Source: Podospora pseudoanserina (Eukaryota > Ascomycota > Sordariomycetes > Sordariales > Podosporaceae). Taken from it: a stretch of 64,000 bases of DNA. Under the pieces are notes generated by a model that had not been told where the DNA came from, did not search any database, and saw only the letters and a program-made list of their open reading frames with translations. Position numbers and translations under genes: made by a program. Location of the stretch: contig NC_085920.1 of NCBI RefSeq assembly GCF_035222485.1, positions 1,922,001 to 1,986,000 on the forward strand, read 5' to 3'. Position 1 is the stretch's first letter; each line of letters starts with the position of its first letter. Shown here piece after piece: positions 33,576-45,448 of this stretch.

Positions 33576-35629
33576 TCACACCTCAAGACTTGCTGTGATC
33601 ATCTGCAGAGTCCTTAGACCTATATCGACATAAATAGCCCCCAATGACTCCCGGGAATACCCCTCCCGATAGCCCGCAAGACGAATAGCAGCCGCATCAT
33701 TGCCCCCAGCTCCTCGTGCCATAGCCGCGCAACGCTCAAACTGCATGTCGTGTTCCGGAGGGGAAGTGGTCGTTTCGTCCGAAGGGCCCGCTGAGGAGCT
33801 AGCAACATCTGCTCGTCCGACCAACATGAACATTTGACTGGATGCTGCCTGGTCTGGCGTGATGTTGGAAGTGGCTAGCGGCCTCATCACTATAGCAGCG
33901 CTGCAGTTCCAGAACCGGACGACGATATCCCCTTCTTTTGGCTGCTGGTGGCACAAGTCCGATGAAGTATCCTGTTCCAAGACTAATCCGGGCATCCCCG
34001 TCGACGTGCCGGCCTTCTTCGTCTGATGCGATGTAGAAGGATTCTTGCTCTGAAGAGATGGAGTGGCTTAGGTCGCTGTTTGATCTTGCTGTTCCATCCA
34101 TAGGTACACCGTGTTTGTCTTCCTCGGGTCTCCTATCGACAAGTATACGAGAGCCAATGGCGAATGGATCGGGGATATTTCGAATGCGGCCTAGATTCTT
34201 GTCATGTACTCCTCGTCGAGTTGCCTAAGCGTCGATAGTTGCTCGCTGTCGTAGAATTCGTCCCAGGAGGAAGTCCAGTCTTGTTGCGCGCGGTGTGATC
34301 CCACCAAATCCCCATAGCCAGGACCAATTCGGAGAATTTCGCCAGCGATATATCCAACAGCTCCGATAGCCTCAGGATCCCGCTGTGGCCGTTCTGTAGA
34401 ACAAAGCTCCTCGTCAAGCTTCTGACCAAGCGCCCGTTGAATGATACCAGCCGTCCTCACAATCGTGATCGGTCTTTCCTCATCCTTCAGATACCCAACC
34501 CCTGTCTTTCCACCAATGTTCTTCGTATGATGAAACGCAAACCCAACTACACTCCTCCAAAGATCATAAAACGACCGGTTGTAGTCGACCCTCAACGAAC
34601 CCACTGTGCCCCTCCCTCGCGGGGAGACAGCCCTCCCCAGCGTTTGCGTAATATTCAACCGACCCAGCCTCTGCTCCACCCCACCCCCCAAACTAGTAGC
34701 CACATCATTCGGACACCCCAACAGCCCATAAACCCTATCCTTCAACTCACTACACTCATTCCCCGCGAACCTCTCCACCAGGCTCTCCAGCGCCATCATG
34801 CTGGTATGCCTCTTCTCTCTTGTTTCCAGTAGCCTCCGCATAGGAGCCATGATGGTAGCCACAATCTGAGACTCTGTGTGTTGTGGGGGCGGGGGTTCTC
34901 TGAAGCTGCCCTCCCATACCGCCACCAGTATTACCATTCCCAACCTGCACCCACCCCTGAAACTCCTCGTAAGCCCGTATATCTGACCCGTACACAACCA
35001 GCAGCGACCTCGGCAGGCACGCCACTTGCACCACCCAGAGTCTAGTCCAGTACGTGCTTTCCGCCAGACGCATCAGGGTGGCTTGTGGGGGCTTTGGGGA
35101 GTACCAAATCTTGATCCTGGGGGGCTGCCCAGTAGGTTGGGGAACCAGGCCCGCGCCGAGGTGCTGAGTCTGGCCGGCTTTCCACTCTAGTGACATTGAT
35201 CGATATACTGCCGGTCCGCCGGACGAAGAGAAGGGGTGGTGGTTGACCGTGATCGGGGGAGATGGGGCGGTGGTCGGCTGGGTGGAGGGTGGTGAGAGGG
35301 AGGACATTGTTCTTTTGTCGGAGTAGGAGGGTTGTCAAAGGTGTGTTGCTTCCAGGCCGGAATGGTGATGCTGGTAGGGGGAGAACATCTTGGCTTGGGG
35401 AGAGTGGTGTTGCTGTCGAGCGAGACAAGGGGAGTTTGGCGTTGTCCTTGTAGGAACTTCCCCATGTGTAGGAGAGAGCAACATATTTGGGCTTTTGGCT
35501 GAAGAAGAAGGGATCGAGAGTGCATACCAAGGGATCGGCAAAGTCTCCTGGCTCTATCGTGAGGATGCGCAGGGCGTCTTTCTCGGTTTCGATGGGTGAG
35601 TATGGGAATGATGCATTCTTGGTGGACAT
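33576..35629 (-). pseudogene. Second HET-domain gene, decayed
   Basis: From ATG 35629 the minus strand reads MSTKNASFPYSPIETEKDAL and then RILTIEPGDFADPLVC and YVALSYTWGSSYKDN, the first HET block. Further along come STYWTRLWVVQVACLPRSLL (the W-x-R-x-W-V-V-Q block), NECSELKDRVYGLLGCPNDV, and near the end GDIVVRFWNCSAAIVMRPLA, the usual HET C-terminal motif. The pieces are distributed over several frames. The part between the first and third blocks is Pro-rich and poorly conserved. About three or more breaks are inferred, so this is best treated as a host pseudogene. It is the second such locus in the window. Confidence 0.65.
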
Positions 35630-35987
35630 GACTGGGAAATGTTGGAGAGAAAGGATGAAAGTAAATAGAGCCCCGAACCTCTGCATTCGAGGAGGAACAA
35701 CCTGTAGAGTTCTGGTATCTGTATCCCCAAAACAAAATGGTATAAGATTTGTAAATGCACAATGACGGCGGGCGGAGCGGAGGAGGGGAACTTACGGTGC
35801 CTTGATCTGCAGCTAAAAATGGGCGGCATTCATGGCACATCTCGACGTACCTAGGCATGCCACGCAGATCAATACTGGCTCAAGGAAGCAGGATGTTGAT
35901 GAACTGCATTTCTACGTCTACCTATATGAACGGTTGTATTACAGCATTGAATCACCCTCCGTCGACATCGCACTCCAGATTGTCGCT

Positions 35988-37287
35988 CTACCCAAGAGAC
36001 ACAAGAACACCCTCCTTGGGAGATAACCCAACAGTATATCTTTGTTTCTCTGCACCGACAGGTTCATTTGGAACACCAGGCGCAAGCTTTAGGTCCGGGT
36101 ATGCTTGCAAGGCACGGATGACAGCGTAGCTCGCTTCCATCAAAGCAAAATCCTCTGTGACAAGGTCAGCAGGTGGGCAAAAGCACAAAGGCGGTAGAAA
36201 GACTTACTGCCCAAGCAAAGCCTTGGACCGGCATTGAAATCAATGTAACCAGCTCCAGGCTTAGCCTTCTTAATCAACTCCCCGTCTTCTCATCTTTCTG
36301 GGCGATAGACTCCTGGGTCTGGACCATAGATGGACTCGTTTCGATGTAGGTGATATGTGGAGAATGCGATTCCGGCCCCTTTTGACAGTAGCACGGGAGA
36401 TCGGCCATCAGGACCACCTCCTTGAGGGAGGATGGTAGGCTTATTGGTGAAGCGAAGGTTGAGCGGTGGCGTGGGGTACAATCTCAAAGCTGCGAGTATC
36501 GATCGGTAAGTAAATTTCCATGAAGTTGGAACGTCGGTAGAAGAAGCATACCTTCATTGAGACAGCAGCGAAGGTAGGGAAGCTTCCTGCTATAGTCAGG
36601 GGTGATATATCCCTCTGTTGGTACTGTAGCAATATCCCGCTTGAGCCGCTCCAAGATGTCTCGGTTGCGGACTAGGTGGAAGCTGTCATAACAAGATGCG
36701 TGAGTACTTGGGAAAACGAACAATGTGTAGGCAAGATAGGTCTTACAAGGTCCAAGCCAGCAAGCTCGCTAGCGCATCCCGCCCGGCCATCAAGACATGG
36801 AGGAGCTGGTCACGGACCAACTCGAAGTGCTGCATCTCCTTCCAAAGATCGATAATGAAACCGTATTTCTCGGTGGCCGCCTCCTCGCCAAAGTCGTTCT
36901 TGTACTTCATGACCCGGGCCGCAAAGAAAGTTGTCCAGGCGCGAACCAATTTGCAGGCCTTGCGGAACTTGGGTGGTTGTAAATCCAGGCGACATCCGCC
37001 AGGCGGGTACGGATGGCAAACACAAAGGCAGCATAGTCGAAGTTGCTCCTCACAGCTTCACGCTGTGTCTTCTCCATGTTGCTGTGGGGTTCGCAATAGA
37101 GAAGGTCGGAGGTGAAATAGCCCGTTGCGCCGAAAAGATGGATGCAACAGGTAGGCGCAATATTAAAGTATGGTGTGAAGAGGGCGATGTTGAGACTGAC
37201 GACTAGAATCCGTAGACCACTGATCTGACTCCGCGTATTCAAGTCAACATCGGGACCTTCAGCAGTCAGGCTCTGTGCAACCGACAT
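35988..37287 (-). pseudogene. CYP52-like cytochrome P450, truncated and decayed
   Basis: Recognisable P450 segments occur in order on the minus strand. They are ACKLVRAWTTFFAARVMKYK (frame-shifted relative to the preceding piece ending DVAWIYNHP), the I-helix MAGRDALASLLAWT, the K-helix NEALRLYP with ExxR split by an intron, LLSKGAGIAFSTYHLHR, YRPER followed by TGA (36290-36292) where family members have Trp, and the heme-binding loop DFNAGPRLCLG. A final exon (DFALMEASYAVIRALQAYPD) ends at 35988. CYP52-type enzymes hydroxylate alkanes and fatty acids. The N-terminal membrane anchor and about the first 100-150 residues are missing. At least one frameshift and one stop make it non-functional as read. 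Confidence 0.75.
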
Positions 37288-37734
37288 CGTGGCGGGGTTG
37301 GAGGGACAAAGAGCGCGCGGGTTTCAGGTGACGCAGACCACCAAGCAGTTGTCCCAGCAAGCGTGATTTCTCATGGCAGATTGCGAAAAAGAAAACAAAT
37401 AATACAAACCAAGACTTCCCAGTCTCATGGAACCGAGTTTGATATGAAGGATATTGTTTGCCCAAATTCAAGGAAGCACTCAAGACGAAATATTTTCAAG
37501 ACAGAGCCGCAGAGCCTTGCTGCACGATGACCTATCGGGCTGAGGGGGCTATCTGATGGAGGGTAACAGTGATATAGCTTGTGCAACCAACAGTCAGCAA
37601 CTGAGGCTTCAGGGTCCCGGCAGCCCCCATTCTCGTAGCCCCACAACGGCTGATGTCGGGGCCGTGTGCGGGCGTCATGCCGCAGCAGCGTGGATCATGT
37701 CCACAGTCGAACTCGGCATGTAGCGCTCTCCAAA

Positions 37735-38685
37735 ATGACGGATCCATTCGGCAGCCTCAGTGCTGGAGTCCTACTCAACGGCCTTAACGAAACCCTTACT
37801 GCCCTCGAAAGACTTGACGTCGACGCTATCACAACCGGCTTGTTTGAACAAATCGGCGACCTCAAGGCTATTGTCGAGTCCTTTGACCAGCCCGCCATAG
37901 CTGAGCGACGAAGTGTGTCTTTGCACGTCAGGCCTCGGCCCCCAACTGAACGGTTCCTGCAGCCCTTTATCGGCAGGACCGCTGCTATCCTGATTGAATC
38001 CGGGGCTTATCTTCGACTTTTGCTCTCAAACATCAGAATGACTGCCGATGAGAGGGAACAAGGTTTCTGGATTGAGAACGAGCGACGGCTGGAGAACCAG
38101 CCATGGTATCTGGAAACGTCACTTGCCTTGGGACTACACACCGGAGTGCTCAGAACCCTTTTCACAGCCATTGAGTTGCTCAAGATTCAGAACTTTTCTT
38201 CATAGACGACGAGGCTCAGTTCAGCTTCCTACAGGCTCGCTCTACTTTGTCATGCCGGCTCGTTAACAAGCTTGGATTGGCCCGAAACAGCCTTTCACTC
38301 ATCACCGAAGAAGTCGTAAACTATGACGCAACAGCCGTTGCAGATGCTATCGCAGCCACAGAAGTCAAACTGAAGAGGTTCTCCGAGGCCGAGAAGCTAT
38401 TTTACATGCTGATTGATCGGTCGTGGTACACCAAGACTGTGGGTGAAGACAGCGATCATCCTGATCGGCTTGCTAACATTTGGTTCCTTGCCATGTGCTT
38501 GGAGCAGCAGGGCAAGTGGGAGAAGGCACTGGAGCTGTGCAGGGAGTTCTCGGTCGGTATTGAGGCTATTGGTGGCCGTGGCTTGGGGATGAACAACAAA
38601 GATGTATCCAAAAGTGATGGAGAAGATTGCGGAGCTGGAGGGGAAGATCGCCGGTGGGGGGCAGTTTCGAAAAGCAGCCGTTTAG
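37735..38685 (+). pseudogene. Helical-repeat (TPR-like) hypothetical protein, frame broken twice
   Basis: ATG 37735 opens MTDPFGSLSAGVLLNGLNET and runs to FTAIELLKIQNF. There the frame stops at 38203-38205, while the next frame continues at once with FIDDEAQFSFLQARSTL. That frame carries VADAIAATEVKLKRFSEAEK and LANIWFLAMCLEQQGKWEKA, a tetratricopeptide-like helix pair. Near 38600 the signal moves again, to KMYPKVMEKIAELEGKIAGG, ending at 38685. The first break lies in a T-run (CTTTTCTTC). Both look like single-base indels. The family is a fungal protein of unknown function. It could be a pseudogene or a product of sequencing error. Confidence 0.5.
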
Positions 38686-40759
38686 GGACAATGAAAAGGG
38701 CAGGAGTGTATAGATTAAGATTGAAGAGGCTTGGGTAGATGATGTTCGGACGGATGAGATAGTAATCTAAAGGCCTTTGTGGGTGTGCTTAGGAAAGTTG
38801 GGATGGAAAACTGCATGGAAGGATAGGATACCCGGGGGTGTTTGTTGCATAGCGTTTGTTTTGTATTTTCTGAGATCTTGGTGATTCTCTTGCTCTGTAT
38901 GCGTTGTCAAAATGGCTCATCTCATTTGATAGGGAGATCGCAAATGTTGCATTTTAATTCACAAAGCATGTGATGTGTTCAAAGAGCGAGGACTGCTCGG
39001 TCCCCCTTTCCAGACTACTGCAGGCACCCTGCGGCCTTGTGGGTCAGGAACATGTAGAAATTGTTTGATCACCCAACTATCGACCCTTGTTGAGAAAAGA
39101 ACGCAGAATACCTCACCTTTTTGAACTGGTCTACCCCTCCCACATAAGAATTTCAGCTGTTGCAAAGCCCAAGCAACTTCAAATAACATCAAATTATGTA
39201 GACTCGCTGTAAAAACTCCTTCCCAGCGCCACCATTCAACTCGCAGGGAGCTAATCCCGAGTACTTTCAACTCAATATGAGCGTACTGGAATCCGACGAA
39301 AGGAATTGCAAGCAGGAGCCCCTTCCCAAACATCTGGCACTGACAAGCGAAAAATCAACATGTCATCCGAGCAAGCAAGAAAATGGTGGATTGGAACGGG
39401 CACAATGGGTGGTGGCTTGGTCGGCGTCTCCTCAACAACGTATTGGAGGCCGTAAGTTTAGTCGCCAACATGATGCTGGGAATAGAGCAGATGGGGCTGG
39501 TTATAGTAAGCTTTGATGGGATTAGAAGACACTTTAGCCTCGATTGGAGTGAGCTACCTAGCTGAAGGTAAACACTAGAATAATATAATATTGTGGGAGC
39601 AACTGTCAAGAGGAGGAGAACAGAGCGACTAAAAGTTGATGAGAGCAACTATTGAGGCGATGAAACTTACACTAAAACGTGATAAAACTGGGATATAAGG
39701 AGCAAAGTGTAATCCGCAAAGTATTAAGACTACTCTTTACACCAAATAGATTTCTAATGGTATATAAGGTAACTTTGTTAAAGATATATTACATGGCCAA
39801 GATGAGATGAAATCGGCCGTGGCAGGGATGCAAAGCAACAAACTCATGCCCACTGCTCTTAGCTAGACTCTTTTTCAAAGTTTCGCTCTGAATTCTGCCC
39901 AAATGCACTGCTCGTCCCCACAAGGTGGAGGCTTACAGCTGTCCAGTCAGGCACAGTTGGATAACAGCCTTGCAATTAGGTCCCGTCCCGGGGCTGATGC
40001 TTCCTCCTGTAGATGGTGACACTCCTTGTGGTAATTGATAAGTTGTGAATTATTTCAACGTGATAGCTCAAAGGCTACCCTGACTGTACTCACCCTTCTT
40101 GCGAAGGCATAGGGCAAAAGGAATAACACCATCAACAGAAAGGTCAACTGTTGAAGGATCATGGCACATTGATGAATCCAGCAATCCCATGCTGCAATAT
40201 GTGTAATTTAAAATGGGAAAAAGGTCTGTTTCTCAATTTCTGCACTGTAGATATACCTATGCAGACTTAATCAACTGCAGAAGTATTGTGTATCCAGTAG
40301 ATGAAACTTGAATCAACCGAGCCTTCTCTTGCACATCTCAAGAACAGAAATAATCAAACGTCACTGCCTATGAACCTTTTGGATGACGAAATGGGGGTGA
40401 ATAGGTGCCGAAAGAATTGTCAGACCAGATTCAAGGGGAGAGAAGCGGTGTCGTTTCCTACTAACTGACAGGGGCCCTACACGTCAACAGCTGCCATACC
40501 CATCTGTTCCTTCCACATTCAATACCGCCTTCTCGTGTCCAGACCCTAGGAAAGGGACCCGCACGGGCACTGAGTGGTAGATAATACCTCCAGGCTCTTG
40601 TCAAATTTCCTTCTCTTCTCTTTTTTTCCTCATCCCATCCCCACCACCGCAACACCATCACCAAACTCTCTCCTCTCGTGGGTTCTTTCGTTCCAGCCCC
40701 ATCTCACTCTTCAGCAGAATATACTGACGGCTGTTTCTATCTGCAGAAAAATAAACAAG
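38686..40759. other. AT-rich spacer, no supportable gene
   Basis: Two minus-strand open frames (38959-39333 and 39355-39648) look faintly protein-like but have no family features. From 39650 to 40400 the sequence is AT-rich. The last 200 bases are CT/CA-rich, as in a promoter. Confidence 0.4.
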
Positions 40760-41334
40760 ATGAACGGAGACGTGGGAAGGGACGCTGGGGGAGCAAACGG
40801 GACTGCAAGTGATCACTCTATTCTTCTCTCCCCTCTTTTCGTCACCTATATCCCTCTGACCCAGTGACTACGAGCCTTGTATGCTAACGAACTGCGTCTC
40901 TAGGGGGGTTCGGGAGCGTCTGCCGGGACGCAAGAGGTGAGGCAGGCGGCGGTTGCCCGCTTGCAGGGAGCCACCATGAGGCGGCAAGCGGTTGGTGACC
41001 TGGCGGCGGCAACTGCCCGCCTGAGCTTGGGGGGCCCTGTTCTCACCAGTAAGTTGCCCGCATGATCACTTCTCTTCACTGCCTTTCCTCAACTTCATCT
41101 TCTTGACCGACACTCTCCATCTTCTCCACAAACCCCTTGTCCCTTCACCTTCTTAGTACAAATCATGATACTGACGTTGATGGTTGCATAGACGGACAAC
41201 CCCGGGCCGCCTTGGCCTCGACCGGCAGCGCACCGGAGCTGCCACGGATTCTCATCACCAGCCCTGATGGGACGTCAGTGTGGGCAACTGACGCTCTCGG
41301 AGGGGATGGTTCCAGTGGCAGCAACGGATCCTGA
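40760..41334 (+). CDS. Small hypothetical protein, three exons
   Basis: Exon 1 starts at ATG 40760 (MNGDVGRDAGGANGTA) and ends at 40808. The intron has a GCTAACG branch point. The acceptor is either TAG at 40903 or, better for frame, GAG at 40916, leading into TSAGTQEVRQAAVARLQGA. Exon 2 ends at 41048 before GTAAGT. Exon 3 (41192-41334) reads NGQPRAALASTGSAPELPRI and ends GSSGSNGS. No family was recognised; it is Ala/Gly/Ser-rich with no signal peptide. The second intron (41049-41191) contains a 55-bp sequence that recurs at 42938. Confidence 0.45.
41057..41111 (+). repeat. 55-bp repeat, copy A (inside intron)
   Basis: The sequence from CCCGCATGATCAC to CTTGACCGAC matches 42938-42992 at 52 of 55 positions, in direct orientation about 1.9 kb away. 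It lies within intron 2 of the gene at 40760 and is TC-rich. Confidence 0.85.
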
Positions 41335-42329
41335 GCCTGAGTCAACGGCGGAGGTCCAGCCGTCCTAGACGGGGCAAGCCAAAGCCAGACTCCGTTGGAC
41401 CCATCAACCTGTCTAGCTCCAGTCCCAACCGCGAACCCAGCGCCGACAACGATAGGTGGGCGGGGGAGGAGAGGGGAAGGGGTGGTGGGAGGTGGGCTGG
41501 GAGCAACGCGGGCCCGCGGGGGCGATAATACCTGGGCGTTTGGAAGCGGCGATGGGGGGTTTGTTCGGTGGTTTTTTTTTTAATCTTTTTTTTTTATAAA
41601 AAAAAAAAAACGAAAAACAAGAAGCCCGTGTTGGTTTCTTTTTGCTTCTTTGGACCTGAACAACTTCCCATGAATGATTATGATCGTGATACATCTGGCA
41701 ATATTTACTTTCAACTTGAATTCCTTCCTCGTAGCTACAACCATCATAGTTTGACACTACTGCCCAAGGCACGACCATTACTACGGCTCCCGGCATTCCC
41801 TAGAAGTGACCCCGAGATTTAGGCTTGAAAGACTTGGATCTGAAACAGATCAATGGGATTCCTCGAGGAGCTGAGTCGAAGAAAGGTGCACCAGTTGCTT
41901 CCTTCTGCTTTCCATTGCTTTCCATCTCACCTGTACGGCCGTTTCTTGCCTGATGTTTGCGCTCTCAGTGGCCACGCGCTGGTCTCCAGGGTAGGTACGT
42001 TAGTCTGGGTGGTAGGGGACATAGGTGGATACCTAGTACTGCTTCCGTTCTTTCCCACCCACAGAATGGTATAAGCCAACCAGCACTTGCAATATTTTCC
42101 GCTCCCACCTTTCTCTCCCAACCCACCACTTCTCTCTCCCCACCTCTTCCTCTCTTCATCTTCTGCTTTTCTCTCTCCAGCCCTCTTCCAACAAATTTGC
42201 TTCCTCCCATCGCTCTATCACAAATTGCTATCCATATTCTATTCTTTTACCACCATTTCTCTCACCTCTACACTGGCGTCTCATCATCTTCACCCCAAAC
42301 ATACCATACCGCAATCTAGTCGATCAATC
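41335..42329. other. Intergenic with T/A palindrome and CT-rich promoter
   Basis: Contains the T/A palindrome at 41572-41609. From 42080 to 42329 it is strongly CT-rich, typical of a fungal promoter/leader for the next gene. No further gene is seen. Confidence 0.45.
41572..41609. repeat. Oligo-T/oligo-A palindrome
   Basis: T10, AATC, T10, AT and A12 stand in a row, able to form an A:T hairpin. It lies downstream of the gene ending at 41334 and may contribute to 3' end formation or be a decayed poly(A) tail. Length may be unreliable because of homopolymer errors. Confidence 0.6.
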
Positions 42330-42838
42330 ATGTCGACTGCAACCTCGACTTCAACAGCACTGAAGAGAGTTTTGGATCTCACACATTCGAATCAAACACA
42401 TCCGACACCGACCGTTCACCTGGCACGAGCCCTAAGCTTTGTTGCTCTGCCCACGTGGCCAGGCAGTCGATCGTAAGTTCCTTGTCTAAAACTGCCTACC
42501 GATGGCACGAAGTAGTCTAACACTCAGAGGATGAACAGCCATGCTCGACACCGCCCCAACGATGGGCAAGTACGTGTACATGACTGTCGATATTCCTATC
42601 ACTAGCTGCAGATGTACATCGGATACAGGGTGTCCATGAGGTGAGTCACATATCTTTAATAGGCATGATGCGAAGCTAACAACACCATCACAGCATTATT
42701 GCCAAAGAACAGTTTGATGGATCAAGAAAATCGAACATGTCGAGCCATCTCTGCCATAGGACGACGGGTTGGTCACAGCGCCACGCCTGGGCTACTGGTA
42801 TGCTACATTCTGTCCACCGAGATTTCAGTCAAAACTAA
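42330..42838 (+). CDS. Small hypothetical protein, four exons
   Basis: Exons are read at 42330-42472, 42530-42569, about 42606 or 42612-42640, and 42694-42838. Introns 1 and 3 have textbook donors (GTAAGT, GTGAGT), TCTAAC/GCTAAC branch points and AG acceptors. Intron 2 is very short (36-42 nt). The product begins MSTATSTSTALKRVLDLTHS and contains SMNSHARHRPNDGQ, MYIGYRVSMSIIAKEQFDGS and a His-rich tail ending HRDFSQN. The length is about 115 residues. No family, signal peptide or membrane segment was recognised. The consistent splicing argues that it is a real gene. Confidence 0.45.
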
Positions 42839-42937
42839 TAGTCAGTGGACCGGCTTTCTGGCCCATCGTCTTTTTGACTTGCGGGTCTCTTGTTTATCCT
42901 CATGAGACAATCGCTCGAGCAAATGCGATAAGAAAAA

Positions 42938-42992
42938 CCCGCATTATCACTTCTCTTCCCTGCCTTTCCTCAACTTCATTTTCTTGACCGAC
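42938..42992 (+). repeat. 55-bp repeat, copy B
   Basis: Direct copy of 41057-41111 with three substitutions. It lies just upstream of the open frame at 43077, so it may be an intron or leader of that gene, as copy A is intronic. Confidence 0.85.
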
Positions 42993-43076
42993 CTTCGACG
43001 GATCCTCCTCTCCTGTCGCGGTGGTTGTCGGCAACGACAGCCACCATGGCGGAGGGGAGGCATCTTGAAGGATTGG

Positions 43077-43451
43077 ATGGTGTGGTCGGTGTCGGGGGGT
43101 GTCATCCCCGACATTGAGCTTCTCCCAAACATTGGGGGTGCTCCTGCGGCGTGGAAGGGCACCAGGGCCGATGCTGAGGCGGAGGAAGATGAGATGGACG
43201 GCGCCGACGAACCTGATCTTGATGCGGCTATCCACCAGGCATCCTCGGTGCCAGTCCCTGATTGGTATCAGTGCTTGTGCTTTGGTGGCTACAGCACGCT
43301 TGAAGTCCTTGACATTCTTCGACGCATTGACAATAACATGGAACTATCCTTACTGTTGTCTCGGATATTGAGGGGGAGGAGGATGTGGCGGATGAGGCAG
43401 AATCAGATAGAGATGAAACAGGCACTTGACATTTATTTAGAACACCAATAA
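43077..43451 (+). CDS. Hypothetical protein, 5' end unresolved
   Basis: The open frame runs from before 42984 to 43451. The first in-frame ATG is at 43077 (MVWSVSGGVIPDIELLPNIG). The rest contains an acidic stretch (AEAEEDEMDGADEPDLDAAI), VPDWYQCLCFGGYSTLEVLD and a basic helical C-terminus ending LDIYLEHQ. No family was recognised. A possible upstream exon cannot be fixed; the 55-bp repeat just ahead may be intronic. The opposite strand is also open here, so the coding strand is not certain. Confidence 0.3.
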   Translation: MVWSVSGGVIPDIELLPNIGGAPAAWKGTRADAEAEEDEMDGADEPDLDAAIHQASSVPVPDWYQCLCFGGYSTLEVLDILRRIDNNMELSLLLSRILRGRRMWRMRQNQIEMKQALDIYLEHQ

Positions 43452-45448
43452 TTTTAACCTTATTATACTTGCCTTCTGTACCTAATGATGTTTCTCCCCG
43501 AAGTTGAATTAAGGTTGTCTAAGCCACCCTGCCCCCAGTCCCCCCAGGCAACTCTGCCGAACTTGTCCCGTCGCCTCCAGCAAGCGAACCACGATCCGGC
43601 CAGTTGGTTGTCGGAAGCGACGTTGAGCTTAGCTTTAATTGCAGTCCGTCGGTTGGTTGTACATCTTGACCTACCTAATCAGGTCTTTTGAAGAATTCAA
43701 TGTTAGTAGTAAAATTGATCGCAAAGTCCACAAACTCCGTCCGAACACACTTTCTTACTCTGCAGCGCCAAGGCCACGCCCGATAAACGACAACCACCAT
43801 CACAATAAGCGACTCCAACTTGCACCCGAAGATGAATTGAATTTGGTACATGTCCAGTGCAATGACGGTGTGCGATTACACCACCACGTCCCGTGACATG
43901 AACAGGAGACATGTGGAGGTTTTGTTGGGGAAACGACCGCGCATCATCTGGCGTTGCCGGTTTGGGAGGTTGGGAATATCATGAAGTATCTTGAAGGATG
44001 AGGGGGATGGTGCTGAGGGAGGTGAATGGAGAGCGGTTGAGGGGGGTTAAAACCAGGTCTCTGGACGGTTACTGTAGGCGGAGTACCTCATGCGGGTTGG
44101 TGAGGAGATAAGGGATGTGAGGATGAAGGGGAGGTCGGTGTGTGGTGATCCGGCGGATCATGACGGCGGTGGGAAGTTGAGGGGAGTGATGCGCTGAGGC
44201 ACTATGAAGAGTTCAATAAGGCGATGGGTTTTGGGGTGTGAAGATGGGACCGAGGCGGATATAGGGTTCTGGCTTCCTCGGCTGTGAGATTTTGAGAGGT
44301 GGAGGGGGGATGTGGAGTGGTGTGCCAGGGATGTTTGAGCTGTGGAAGGTGAGATCCTTGCTGGGCAGGATTCATCAAAGGGTCCAGGAAAACACCAGGT
44401 TGAAGGATCAGGATGACCACAGCTTGGAGAAGTGAAAATGACGGGTGAGGTGAATGTGGGAGTAAGACATACGATCAATGTGTGAAATGTTCAAGATCAA
44501 TGAGTCCGAAGCTTCACAATTTAGATAGATACCCAAATACCAAACAACCGAATTCAATGCCATCGCACGGCACAGAAATGATGAGCACTTCCCCCTCCCC
44601 CCCGTCCAAAAATTCCTGGTCCCATCATGTATGCGCTTTACGAAGTCGGACCGACCCACGATAGGAAGCCCAAAGCCGAGCAGCATGCATGTCGTCCAAA
44701 AGTGACAGGGGGGCGTTGCTGCACCTGAACAAACGACGGCGTGGAAACCGCGGGCCGTCAGCCGGGCCTTTCTCATCAGCTCACCATCGTCCTATCGTTG
44801 ACCGTCCCATCTGCTTGAAAGCCACTCTGAATGAAAATGATCAAAATGAAGGAGCAGTTAGCTTCAGATGGAGAAACCATCCCACTGTTTCATCCAACGA
44901 AGATTCTTTATCCCACCACTGAACACGCATGACAAACAAATCTCTTCGTCATTCATCAGACAAGCACTGGGAGCAAAAGCGCCCGCTTCGCTCCCCAGGC
45001 GGCTCCGGCATCCTCTTCCCCATGGGGGTGGTCCCTCCCGCTAAAGGTCTCAGGTTACACCCGCTAACGACGCCCTAGCGCGAAATGCTTGTTCCCTTGT
45101 TAGCGTAGCCGTTTCGCTACCAGCGTGACATCGTGGCCTTTTTGTCTTGGTCTTTCTTGGGCTGGTCGGCATCAGGCACATGCGAGATTTCGGTGTCAAA
45201 GACATCATCGCGTCACAAACATCAGATGAAGGAGCAAAAAGTTGTTTCAACACATTATTATTCGTAAATACCATCTGAGCATCCTCAAAATTGGCAGATT
45301 TGGTTTGGTATCATGCACCTTGCTCCATAGCCGACCATCTTCCCGCTTGGGAACACCTAGATTACATCAAAAACTCAACCCATTTGCGACAACACAAATA
45401 TAACCCATCGGTATTTCATCAAACTCTCGTAATATCGTGAGATGGTGC
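43452..45448. other. 2-kb spacer, no gene seen
   Basis: GT-rich between 43900 and 44350 and AT-rich around 44800-44950. Only short frames without features. The end is the 3' flank of the sugar transporter gene. Confidence 0.45.
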
